Shown in pieces: positions 1 to 5,032 of a DNA stretch of 5,032 nucleotides (its first letter is position 1; every line of letters begins with the position of its first letter). The DNA lies in contig JAFAWL010000381.1 in NCBI GenBank assembly GCA_019241805.1, positions 1-5,032 of the forward strand. Reading direction: 5' to 3'. The notes under the pieces were generated by a model. That model ran no database searches and was not told where the DNA came from. It was given only the letters and a program-made list of their open reading frames with translations. This DNA comes from Actinomycetota bacterium. Lineage in GTDB: Bacteria > Actinomycetota > Actinomycetes > Mycobacteriales > Jatrophihabitantaceae. The translations under genes and the position numbers were made by a program.

Positions 1-206
1 CCGGCCAGGTACCGGTGCACCGTGTCGTCCAGGTCGAGCGCGACGAGCGAGCGGTACGGGCCGTCCAGCGGATCGGCTAGGGCGACCCAGGCGGCATCGA
101 ATGGCGTGACCCGCCGCAGCCGCTCGATCATCCATTGCGCGCGTTCAGCGAGAGACCCGCTCGACGCCGCGATATCAGCCAAGTCCAGCGCGTGCGAGTC
201 CTCCAC
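1..206 (-). CDS. Probable LuxR-type regulator with GAF-like N-terminus (5' end only)
   Basis: Only the first 68 codons lie in the window; the gene continues past the left edge. The start is GTG at 206-204, with GGGGAG five bases upstream and an in-frame TGA at 230-228 that excludes a longer start in this frame. The peptide begins MEDSHALDLADIAAS and contains a helix around ERAQWMIERLRRV, followed by TPFDAAWVALADP and YRSLVALDLDD. From memory, this helix, the PFDAAW segment and the short strand pattern resemble the GAF-like N-terminus of actinobacterial regulators that end in a LuxR-type DNA-binding helix-turn-helix. The diagnostic C-terminal helix-turn-helix is outside the window, so the class is inferred. 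The gene lies on the same strand as the dehydrogenase gene ending at 357, with 150 bases between them, so it could be read from its own promoter or by read-through. No target can be deduced. Confidence 0.6.
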   Translation of the reverse strand, partial: MEDSHALDLADIAASSGSLAERAQWMIERLRRVTPFDAAWVALADPLDGPYRSLVALDLDDTVHRYLA

Positions 207-275
207 GGGAACTCCCCGGGCTTCGCATCAGCAGCACCCTGGTCGTCGGTTACGCCGTCGCTGACACGCACCGCC

Positions 276-302
276 AGCATACGTCCGATCGCACCCGCAC
301 AA
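276..302 (-). promoter_or_regulatory. Weak candidate promoter for the LuxR-type gene
   Basis: On the minus strand a TATGCT box (281-276) lies 15 bases downstream of TTGTGC (302-297). This resembles a -10/-35 pair, with a good -10 but a poor -35 and a short spacer. It lies about 70 bases ahead of the GTG start at 206. The match is weak and could be chance. The rest of the 207-356 gap shows no strong terminator. Confidence 0.22.
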
Positions 303-356
303 ACGCCGCCCGATCCGACCGACGAACTCAGCCGGACCGTCGACGTCCAGAAGCGG

Positions 357-1532
357 TCAGGGCTTGAGCACGACCTTCTCGCAGTGGTCCTGCTTGTGCT
401 TGAAGATGTCGTAGCCGTGCGGTGCCTGCGCCAGCGGCAGCCGGTGGGTGATCACTCGGGTCGGGTCCAGTTCGCCCTGCTCGATGCGCTCGAGCAGCGG
501 GCGCATGTATCGCTGGACGTGGCACTGCCCCGTCTTCAACGTGAGCGAGCGGTTCATCCAGGAGCCGGCGGGGAATTTGTCGATGAACCCGCCGTAGACG
601 CCGATTACCGAGACGATGCCCCCGCTGCGGCAGGACATAATCGCCTGCCGCAGCGCGTGCGGCCGGTCGGTTTCGGCCCGGATGGCCTGCTTGGCCCGGT
701 CGTAAAGCTGGACGTGCGCGGCGCCGTGTGTGGCCTCGAGACCGACGGCATCGATGCACTTGTCGGGCCCTCGTCCGCCGGTGAGTTCGAGCAGCGTCGA
801 CCGGACATCGGTATCGGAGTAGTTGATCGTCTCGTAGCTCTGGCCGGCGGCCATCTCCAGGCGGTAGGCGATGTCGTCGATCGCGATCACCTTCGCCGCA
901 CCGAGCACCCGCGCGCTGTCCATCGCGAACTGGCCCACCGGGCCCGCACCCCACACCGCCACGACGTCACCGTCGGTGATGTTGCACATGTCGGCGCCCA
1001 TGTACCCGGTCGGCAGGATGTCGGAGAGAAACAGCACCTGCTCGTCGGTGAGATCGGATTCGATCTTGAGCGCGTTGACGTCGGCGAGCACCACTCGGGC
1101 GTACTCGGCCTGGCCGCCGGCGAACCCGCCGGTGAGGTGCGAGTAACCGTAGATCCCGGCGACCGGATGACCGAACATCTTCTCGGCCACGCCGGCATTT
1201 GGGTTCGTGTTCTCGCAACAGGACCACAATCCGTTGCGGCAGGCCGAGCACGCGCCGCAGCCGATGGGGAACGGGACGACCACGCGATCACCGACCCGCA
1301 GCTTGTCGCCGTCCACCCCGGACCCGACCTCGACCACTTCGCCCATGGACTCGTGGCCCATGACGTCGCCCTTCTGCATCGTCGGCACGTAGCCGTCGAG
1401 CAGGTGCAGATCGGATCCGCAGATCGCTGTCGACGTGACCTTCACGATGGCGTCCCGGCTGTTGAGGATCGTCGGATCCGGAACGTCCGTCACGTCGACC
1501 TTGTTCGGGCTGATCCAGCAATTGGCCTTCAT
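357..1532 (-). CDS. Zinc-dependent alcohol dehydrogenase, formaldehyde-dehydrogenase-like
   Basis: This 391-residue protein is a medium-chain dehydrogenase/reductase (MDR), expected to be cytoplasmic and to oxidise an alcohol or aldehyde hydrate with NAD. The N-terminal catalytic domain has C38 (in AICGSDLH), H60-E61 (in MGHES) and D171 (in LSDILPTGY), the pattern of the catalytic zinc site in glutathione-independent formaldehyde dehydrogenases. C92, C95, C98 and C106 form the structural zinc lobe. The Rossmann domain carries GAGPVG at 195-200, and D219 at the end of the second strand favours NAD over NADP. Residues about 268-302 form an extra helical segment that I associate with the FDH-like subgroup. 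ATG at 1532 has AAGGAGG seven bases upstream and overlaps the previous gene's stop as ATGA, so the two genes are probably translationally coupled. It is a paralogue of the divergent dehydrogenase at 2675-3829. The substrate is not proven; formaldehyde, another short aldehyde or a bulkier alcohol are all possible. Confidence 0.92.
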   Translation of the reverse strand: MKANCWISPNKVDVTDVPDPTILNSRDAIVKVTSTAICGSDLHLLDGYVPTMQKGDVMGHESMGEVVEVGSGVDGDKLRVGDRVVVPFPIGCGACSACRNGLWSCCENTNPNAGVAEKMFGHPVAGIYGYSHLTGGFAGGQAEYARVVLADVNALKIESDLTDEQVLFLSDILPTGYMGADMCNITDGDVVAVWGAGPVGQFAMDSARVLGAAKVIAIDDIAYRLEMAAGQSYETINYSDTDVRSTLLELTGGRGPDKCIDAVGLEATHGAAHVQLYDRAKQAIRAETDRPHALRQAIMSCRSGGIVSVIGVYGGFIDKFPAGSWMNRSLTLKTGQCHVQRYMRPLLERIEQGELDPTRVITHRLPLAQAPHGYDIFKHKQDHCEKVVLKP

Positions 1533-1546
1533 GCTGCGGCCTCCTT
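1529..1546 (-). promoter_or_regulatory. Ribosome binding site and ATGA start/stop overlap
   Basis: AAGGAGG (1546-1540) lies seven bases before the dehydrogenase ATG (1532-1530), inside the last codons of the SRPBCC gene. The bases 1532-1529 read ATGA, so the start codon of one gene overlaps the TGA stop of the other. This arrangement indicates one transcript and coupled translation, and it fixes the dehydrogenase start. Confidence 0.85.
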
Positions 1547-2479
1547 GCGCTCGTCGGCGCTCAGCGGGCGGGCGGGGTGCTGCGGGAACTCCTCACGGGC
1601 CTGCTTGCCCTTCGGGGCGCCGTCGCTGCGAATGACCTCGCCGACCTCGAAGACCTGCTTGAACCGGCGCAGGTCGTCGTCGAGCTGCTGGGTCGGCTCC
1701 TCCCCGAAGTACTTCGCCACCGCCTTGCCCAGCGCGCCACCCGGAAGGTCGTAGGCCAACCGGACATGCACCTCGGTGCCTCGCCCGCCCGGCGCCGGCA
1801 CGAAGCGCACCTCGCCCGCGTTCGGGATGTCCGCGCCGTCCGCGGAGCGCCAGGCCAAACGCTGGCCCGGGATGTCTTGGATCGTCTCGGCGTCCCATTC
1901 GACGTCCCGGCCGAACGGTGCGGCGGCCCGCCAGTGACTCCGCCCGGCGCCGGTCACGCGGACCTCCTCGAGGTGGGCCATGAACGTGGGCAGCTGTTCG
2001 AGCCGGCTCCAGAACTCATACACCTCGTTCGGAGATCCGGACACGGTCGTGGTCGACGTCAGTTCCATCGGTGTGCTCCTCCTGGTGCGGGTGAGGGCTG
2101 CGTACAAATCGGTCAGCGTGATGAGGGCGGTCGCGACAGTGGCGAACTCGGTGCGCCGCTGCCCCCGACCGTCGTGGTGCTTCAGTGCCCGCCCGAGCAG
2201 GGTGAGATCCATGGCGTCGCCGCCGACCCGGGCCCACAGCCATACCGGGCGCGGACGGCCCAGCAACCCGGCCGCGGCGACCATCTCCCGCGCACCGACG
2301 ACAGCACTGGCCAGCCGGTGCCGGGGCGCGTCGTCCACGCCCAGGACGCGAGCGACGGCGCCCGGTCGGATGATCTGAGGCGCACCGAGCGCCGCGCTCG
2401 CCCAACCCAGCCCGCGGGTCAGCGGGTCGTGTCTGAGAGACGCCGTCGGACGCTCACCGTGCAGCCCGTCGGTGGTCAT
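1529..2479 (-). CDS. SRPBCC (polyketide cyclase-like) protein with hydrophobic N-terminal domain
   Basis: This 316-residue protein has two parts. Residues 1 to about 135 contain hydrophobic stretches near 24-37, 56-73 and 112-129, separated by Arg-rich loops, which suggests membrane association. Residues 138 to about 290 are an SRPBCC/START-like domain: ELTSTTTVSGSPNEVYEFW, then LEQLPTFMAHLEEVRVTG, VEWDAETIQDIPGQRLAW, and a C-terminal helix with GEEPTQQLDDDLRRFKQV. The layout resembles COG5637-type proteins. SRPBCC domains form a cavity for a hydrophobic ligand, and here neither ligand nor activity is known. ATG at 2479 is supported by AGGAGG at 2490-2485, five bases upstream. A second strong ribosome binding site lies inside the gene before Met138, so the SRPBCC half may also be made alone (see 2066-2083). 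The gene leads a two-gene minus-strand operon with the dehydrogenase. Both the fold and the reading frame are clear; the function is not. Confidence 0.88.
   Translation of the reverse strand: MTTDGLHGERPTASLRHDPLTRGLGWASAALGAPQIIRPGAVARVLGVDDAPRHRLASAVVGAREMVAAAGLLGRPRPVWLWARVGGDAMDLTLLGRALKHHDGRGQRRTEFATVATALITLTDLYAALTRTRRSTPMELTSTTTVSGSPNEVYEFWSRLEQLPTFMAHLEEVRVTGAGRSHWRAAAPFGRDVEWDAETIQDIPGQRLAWRSADGADIPNAGEVRFVPAPGGRGTEVHVRLAYDLPGGALGKAVAKYFGEEPTQQLDDDLRRFKQVFEVGEVIRSDGAPKGKQAREEFPQHPARPLSADERKEAAA
2066..2083 (-). promoter_or_regulatory. Internal ribosome binding site and start codon within the SRPBCC gene
   Basis: On the minus strand AGGAGGAG (2083-2076) stands seven bases ahead of an in-frame ATG (2068-2066), which is codon 138. 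This ATG falls exactly at the boundary where the SRPBCC domain begins. The site looks as good as that of the annotated start, so a separate product of 179 residues is plausible. The same bases encode Arg-Arg-Ser, so a chance match remains possible. Confidence 0.55.
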
Positions 2480-2535
2480 ACGGTCCTCCTCTGCCAGGCT
2501 GTCCCACTAGCCAACTCGCAGTTCGGTGGCCCGAC

Positions 2536-2555
2536 AATCGGCAAAACGACCGATT
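2536..2555. repeat. Inverted repeat AATCGG-N8-CCGATT, possible operator
   Basis: AATCGG (2536-2541) and CCGATT (2550-2555) are exact inverted copies, centre to centre 14 bases apart. A further ATCGG half-site follows at 2568-2572. Position in the middle of the divergent gap makes a regulator-binding site plausible, but six-base arms can arise by chance. Confidence 0.35.
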
Positions 2556-2562
2556 CCGAATC
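2552..2562. repeat. Short palindrome GATTC-C-GAATC, possible operator
   Basis: This is a perfect 5-1-5 palindrome that overlaps the right arm of the AATCGG/CCGATT repeat. The overlap of two symmetric elements within 27 bases is what draws attention to this spot. No known regulator family consensus is recognised. Confidence 0.3.
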
Positions 2563-2662
2563 ACCTGATCGGCGACGAGCGTGGGAGCGGAGGCCGCGGC
2601 CGCCATCCGGTCACCGCCCCGCGCGCATCGAGCGGCCGCCCGGAGCGCCCATCCTGTCCGTC

Positions 2663-2677
2663 AGGAGGTACACCGTG
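2663..2677 (+). promoter_or_regulatory. Ribosome binding site that fixes a GTG start
   Basis: AGGAGG (2663-2668) lies six bases before GTG (2675-2677). The reading frame is open for more than 1 kb upstream, so this site is what identifies the true start of the formaldehyde dehydrogenase gene. The protein homology also begins here (MKAVVYEGP). Confidence 0.88.
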
Positions 2678-3829
2678 AAAGCAGTCGTGTACGAAGGCCC
2701 GCGTCAGGTGAGCGTCAACGACGTTCCCGACGCCCGCATCGAACGGCCGACCGACGTACTGGTTCGCGTCACCACGACGAACATCTGCGGCTCGGACCTG
2801 CACATGTACGAGGGCCGGACCGACTTCGAACCGGGACGGTGGTTCGGGCACGAGAACATGGGCGAGGTCATAGAGGTCGGTGATGGCGTCGACAAGGTAC
2901 AGGTCGGTGAGCGCGTCGTCCTACCCTTCAATGTGGCCTGCGGGCACTGCAAGAACTGCGAGCGCGGGCTCACCAACTACTGCCTAACCGCACAACCGGT
3001 GAAGAACTTCGCCGGCGCGGCATACGGGTTCGCCGACATGGGACCCTGGGCGGGCGGCCAGGCCGAACTGCTTCGCGTGCCGTGGGGCGACTTCAACGCT
3101 CTGCGGCTGGGCGAGGACGCGGACGAGCGGGCCACCGATTACGTGATGCTGGCCGACATCTGGCCGACCGGCTACCACGCGACCGAGCTGGCCGGTGTCT
3201 GTCCCGGCGACCAGACCGTCATCTACGGCGCTGGACCGGTCGGGCTGATGGCCGCGCTCTCCGCGACCATCCGCGGGGCCAGCAAGGTGATGGTCGTCGA
3301 CCGGCATCCCGACCGGCTGCGTCTGGCCGAGTCCATCGGCGCCATCGCGATCGACGACTCGAAGGTGGACCCGGTCGAGGCGGTGCTCGAGCAGACGATG
3401 GGGCTAGGGGCCGACAACGGCTGCGAGTGCGTCGGCTACCAGGCCCATGACCCAGAGGGCAACGAACAGCCGAACGACACGATGAACAAGCTCGTGCAGT
3501 CAGTGCGGTTCACCGGGAAGATCGGATCGATCGGCGTCTTCGTGCCGCAGGATCCCGGAGGCCCGGACGACCTCGCGAAGAATGGTCAGATCGCCTTCGA
3601 CTACGGAATGTTCTGGTTCAAAGGTCAGCACATCGGCAGCGGTCAGGCGCCGGTGAAGAAGTACAACCGACAGCTGCGCGACCTAATCGCCGGCGGCAAG
3701 GCCGAGCCGTCGTTCATCGTCAGCCACGAGCTCCCGCTGGAGCAGGCGCCGGAGGCGTACAAGCACTTCGACGCCCGCGACGACGGGTGGACGAAGGTCG
3801 TCCTCAAGCCGACCACGACGGGCGCCTGA
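2675..3829 (+). CDS. Glutathione-independent formaldehyde dehydrogenase-type MDR enzyme
   Basis: This 384-residue zinc/NAD dehydrogenase is close in length to the Pseudomonas putida formaldehyde dehydrogenase (about 398). Expected role: cytoplasmic oxidation of formaldehyde to formate with NAD and no thiol cofactor. The catalytic zinc pattern is C38 (NICGSDLH), H59-E60 (FGHEN) and D161 (LADIWPTGYH). The structural zinc lobe is C89, C92, C95 and C103. The nucleotide site has GAGPVG at 185-190 and D209 in VVDRHPDRL, which favours NAD. The segment GCECVGYQAHDPEGNEQPND (about 249-268), followed by DTMNKLVQSVRFTGKIGSIG, is typical of this subgroup, as is the SGQAPVKKYNRQL region. The protein starts at GTG 2675, as set by the ribosome binding site and family alignment. 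It leads a two-gene operon with the DJ-1/PfpI gene. Some relatives act as aldehyde dismutases or on other aldehydes, so the substrate is likely rather than certain. Confidence 0.93.
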   Translation: MKAVVYEGPRQVSVNDVPDARIERPTDVLVRVTTTNICGSDLHMYEGRTDFEPGRWFGHENMGEVIEVGDGVDKVQVGERVVLPFNVACGHCKNCERGLTNYCLTAQPVKNFAGAAYGFADMGPWAGGQAELLRVPWGDFNALRLGEDADERATDYVMLADIWPTGYHATELAGVCPGDQTVIYGAGPVGLMAALSATIRGASKVMVVDRHPDRLRLAESIGAIAIDDSKVDPVEAVLEQTMGLGADNGCECVGYQAHDPEGNEQPNDTMNKLVQSVRFTGKIGSIGVFVPQDPGGPDDLAKNGQIAFDYGMFWFKGQHIGSGQAPVKKYNRQLRDLIAGGKAEPSFIVSHELPLEQAPEAYKHFDARDDGWTKVVLKPTTTGA

Positions 3830-3830
3830 C

Positions 3831-4388
3831 ATGGCCGGCAAGCTGAACGGGCGGCGGGTGGCGATCCTCGCGGCCGACGGGGTCGAGCGGGTGGAACTCG
3901 AACAGCCCCGGCAGGCCGTCGATCAGGCCGGGGCCCAGACCACACTCATCTCGATCCACGACGGCGAGATCGCCGCACGCAATAACGACCTCGAGGACGC
4001 CGGCACTTTTCCCGTCGACAAGGTGATCGGCGACGTCTCGCCGGACGACTTCGATGCATTGTTGCTGCCCGGCGGCACGGTCAACCCGGATCAACTGCGT
4101 ATGAACGAGGACGCGGTGAACTTCGTCCGAACCTTCGTCCAGTCAGGTAAGCCGGTCGCGTCGATCTGTCACGGACCGTGGAACTTCGTCGAGGCCGACG
4201 TCGCACGAGGGCGCCGGCTGACGTCCTATCCGAGCATCCGCACCGACCTGCGCAACGCCGGCGCCGAGGTGGTCGACGAGGACGTCGTAACCGACGGCAA
4301 CATCACGACGAGCCGGTCACCGGACGACCTGCCGACGTTCTGCAAGCGGATCGTGCAGGAATTCGGACAAGGAGCAGATGTTAGGTAA
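3831..4388 (+). CDS. DJ-1/PfpI family protein (YhbO-like)
   Basis: This 185-residue protein is a single class I glutamine amidotransferase-like domain. The nucleophile elbow ASICHGPW places Cys113 next to His114, and Glu19 (DGVERVEL) matches the acidic residue that contacts the cysteine in this family. The strand LLLPGG (77-82) is followed by NPD; Asp87 lies near the place where the archaeal PfpI-type protease has a catalytic Glu from the neighbouring subunit. SYPSIRTDLRNAGAEVVDE (132-150) is a family signature. Members have been described as proteases, glyoxalase III enzymes acting on methylglyoxal, chaperones or contested deglycases, so the activity is open. The ATG is one base after the upstream stop and lacks a clear ribosome binding site, so translation probably depends on coupling to the formaldehyde dehydrogenase gene. 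Pairing with that enzyme suggests a role in carbonyl stress. Confidence 0.9.
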   Translation: MAGKLNGRRVAILAADGVERVELEQPRQAVDQAGAQTTLISIHDGEIAARNNDLEDAGTFPVDKVIGDVSPDDFDALLLPGGTVNPDQLRMNEDAVNFVRTFVQSGKPVASICHGPWNFVEADVARGRRLTSYPSIRTDLRNAGAEVVDEDVVTDGNITTSRSPDDLPTFCKRIVQEFGQGADVR

Positions 4389-4408
4389 CCGCAGAGCGCC
4401 GCTGCGGT
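4388..4408 (+). terminator. Hairpin immediately after the DJ-1/PfpI stop
   Basis: ACCGCAG (4388-4394) pairs with CTGCGGT (4402-4408) around a seven-base loop, starting on the last base of the TAA stop. There is no T-run, as is common for actinobacterial terminators. It could end the plus-strand operon or protect the transcript end. Confidence 0.4.
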
Positions 4409-4442
4409 GATCCCGAAGCGACCGACGTCCAGGGCTTCGGTG

Positions 4443-4470
4443 CCGGGCCGGATCTGATGGCCGGCCCCGG
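4443..4470. terminator. GC-rich hairpin, possible bidirectional terminator
   Basis: GGGCCGG (4445-4451) pairs with CCGGCCC (4461-4467) around a nine-base loop. Two more C-G pairs can form below a single bulged C at 4468. The element lies between convergent genes and could stop transcription from either side. No T-run is present. Confidence 0.4.
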
Positions 4471-4476
4471 CCGCCG

Positions 4477-4551
4477 CTATCGGTCGCGCCGCGCAAGATT
4501 GGTGAGCGCGACATCGATGATGATGTCTTCCTGGCCGCCGGTCAGCCGCCG
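4477..4551 (-). pseudogene. Remnant: C-terminus of a 4-hydroxy-2-oxovalerate aldolase gene
   Basis: Read on the minus strand, this stretch encodes RRLTGGQEDIIIDVALTNLARRDR and then a TAG stop. The core GGQEDxxIDVAL is the distinctive C-terminal motif of 4-hydroxy-2-oxovalerate aldolases (DmpG/BphI/HsaF family). These enzymes cleave the product of aromatic or sterol meta-cleavage into pyruvate and an aldehyde. Complete members are about 340-350 residues, so only some 7% remains. There is no start codon or catalytic barrel; upstream of the match the sequence becomes an 11-bp tandem repeat and then the end of the AraC-family gene in another frame. It is best read as a deletion scar. The match is from memory of the family motif, and the exact left and right limits are approximate. 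Confidence 0.7.
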
Positions 4552-4563
4552 GTCAGCCGCCGG
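4534..4563. repeat. 11-bp tandem repeat, about 2.7 copies
   Basis: The unit GCCGCCGGTCA occurs at 4534-4544 and 4545-4555 and in part (eight bases) at 4556-4563, all exact. The unit is not a multiple of three, so each copy shifts the frame. It sits at the truncated edge of the aldolase remnant and overlaps its RRLTGG codons, consistent with slippage in sequence no longer under coding constraint. Confidence 0.85.
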
Positions 4564-4582
4564 GCCCACACTCCACCCGCGC

Positions 4583-5032
4583 TTACGGGTATCCCTCGGT
4601 GCTCCGGGTACGGCGCAGCGTGTAAGACGGCAGCTCGCCGTACCGCTGCGCATGCGTCGCAGCGAACCGGCCGAGGTGGGCGAAACCCCAGCGGTGGGCA
4701 ATGTCACCGATCGTCGTCGTCGCAGGGTCCGCGCGCAGGAGATCGTCGTGTGCACGCCGGAGCCGGACCTGTCGGAGGTAGGTCATCGGCCCGACATCAG
4801 CTTTGCTGTGGAAACCGGCTTGCAGCGCTCGGACGCTGAGACCCACTTCGGCCGCAAGTGCGCCCGCGGTCCAGGGCCGCTCGGGATGGTTTTCAAGCAG
4901 TTCGATCGCGGTCGAGATCGCGCCGGGGCCGTATCTCATAGGCGCGCGCTGCAGTTGCAGCGTGTAGTTATGTCGATGGCCCGCGAGCAGACTCTCGATG
5001 AGCAGCCGCTCGAGACTGTGGCGCATGATCCC
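4583..5032 (-). CDS. AraC-family transcriptional regulator (C-terminal part)
   Basis: The visible 149 residues end at TAA 4585-4583, and the frame stays open through the right edge, so the gene is cut at its 5' end. Met at 5026 is not taken as the start, because the frame continues (Gly-Ile before it) and the usual family length is about 300 residues. The last 110 residues form the double helix-turn-helix domain: AIELLENHPERPWTAGALAA, then EVGLSVRALQAGFH as the first recognition region. MTYLRQVRLRRAHDDLL links to the second, IGDIAHRWGFAHLGRFAATH, and QRYGELPSYTLRR closes the domain. The upstream visible part (LERLLIESLLAGHRHNYT) is the tail of the ligand-binding or oligomerisation half. Its effector and targets are unknown. 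The aldolase remnant lies just downstream on the same strand, so the regulator may once have neighboured an aromatic catabolic operon. It converges on the DJ-1/PfpI gene. Confidence 0.9.
   Translation of the reverse strand, partial: GIMRHSLERLLIESLLAGHRHNYTLQLQRAPMRYGPGAISTAIELLENHPERPWTAGALAAEVGLSVRALQAGFHSKADVGPMTYLRQVRLRRAHDDLLRADPATTTIGDIAHRWGFAHLGRFAATHAQRYGELPSYTLRRTRSTEGYP

Larger units (their letters stand above)
2480..2674. promoter_or_regulatory. Divergent control region between the two dehydrogenase arms
   Basis: These 195 bases separate the 5' ends of two oppositely read operons, so both promoters and any operator should lie here. The stretch 2530-2575 is less GC-rich than its surroundings and holds several short inverted repeats. 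The right half (2590-2660) is very GC-rich and contains GCGGCCGC twice (2596-2603 and 2632-2639). I could not identify a convincing -10/-35 pair on either strand. No open frame with a ribosome binding site is apparent in it. Confidence 0.6.

Noticed and set aside
333..347. Near-palindrome around GTCGAC after the dehydrogenase stop, considered as a terminator
   Set aside because: Only a four-base stem (GGAC/GTCC) forms around a seven-base loop, which is too weak to call.
135..1754. Long plus-strand open frame (539 codons) opposite the dehydrogenase and part of the SRPBCC gene
   Set aside because: It runs antisense to two clear protein families. Its peptide has no recognisable domain, and long open antisense frames are expected in GC-rich genes with G/C third positions.
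2596..2639. Two GCGGCCGC sites as a possible direct repeat
   Set aside because: The flanks do not match and such 8-mers are common in GC-rich DNA; no repeat structure extends beyond them.
1577..2674. Upstream extension of the formaldehyde dehydrogenase frame, giving a 750-residue protein
   Set aside because: The extension lies antisense to the SRPBCC gene and shows no domain. Family similarity starts at GTG 2675, which has its own ribosome binding site.
4477..4755. A 92-residue minus-strand protein beginning inside the AraC-family gene
   Set aside because: Its first two thirds are an out-of-frame shadow of the AraC gene. Only the last ~24 residues carry meaning, as the aldolase remnant.
5024..5026. 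ATG as the start of the AraC-family gene
   Set aside because: The frame continues open to the window edge, and the visible protein lacks the N-terminal half usual for the family, so the gene is truncated by the window.
1..5032. CRISPR array, tRNA, rRNA, insertion sequence or phage attachment site
   Set aside because: No spaced direct repeats, cloverleaf, ribosomal signature, transposase or long terminal inverted repeats were seen on either strand.

Overview
The window is GC-rich throughout, with G or C at most third codon positions and strong AGGAGG-type ribosome binding sites. The protein families (a GAF/LuxR regulator, a COG5637-like SRPBCC protein, formaldehyde-dehydrogenase-like MDR enzymes, an AraC regulator) fit a high-GC actinobacterium such as a Mycobacterium, Rhodococcus, Pseudonocardia or Geodermatophilus relative. 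The genus cannot be fixed from this sequence alone.

Layout. Positions 1-206 hold the 5' end of a minus-strand regulator gene that looks like the LuxR/GAF type and runs off the left edge. Next are two minus-strand genes read leftwards from about 2.48 kb. The first encodes a hydrophobic N-terminal domain joined to an SRPBCC (polyketide cyclase-like) domain (1529-2479). The second encodes a zinc-dependent alcohol/formaldehyde-dehydrogenase-like enzyme (357-1532). They overlap by four bases (ATGA). A 195-bp divergent control region (2480-2674) carries several small inverted repeats. From it, two plus-strand genes run rightwards: a glutathione-independent formaldehyde dehydrogenase-type enzyme (2675-3829) and, one base later, a DJ-1/PfpI family protein (3831-4388). 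Right of these are two candidate hairpins (4388-4408 and 4443-4470). A short minus-strand remnant then matches the C-terminus of a 4-hydroxy-2-oxovalerate aldolase (4477-4551), with a small 11-bp tandem repeat at its broken edge. The 3' part of an AraC-family regulator gene (4583-5032, minus) runs off the right edge.

How the genes may work together. The core 357-4388 is a divergent four-gene cassette with two related zinc/NAD dehydrogenases, one on each arm. One arm adds a DJ-1/PfpI protein, a family that includes glyoxalase III-type and chaperone or deglycase-type members. The other adds a probably membrane-associated SRPBCC protein. The simplest reading is a module for oxidising or detoxifying formaldehyde or other reactive carbonyls. 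This is inferred from gene families and arrangement; the true substrates are not visible in sequence. The flanking regulators may or may not control it. The aldolase scrap shows that the right flank was rearranged and once lay next to an aromatic meta-cleavage or sterol-type catabolic gene.
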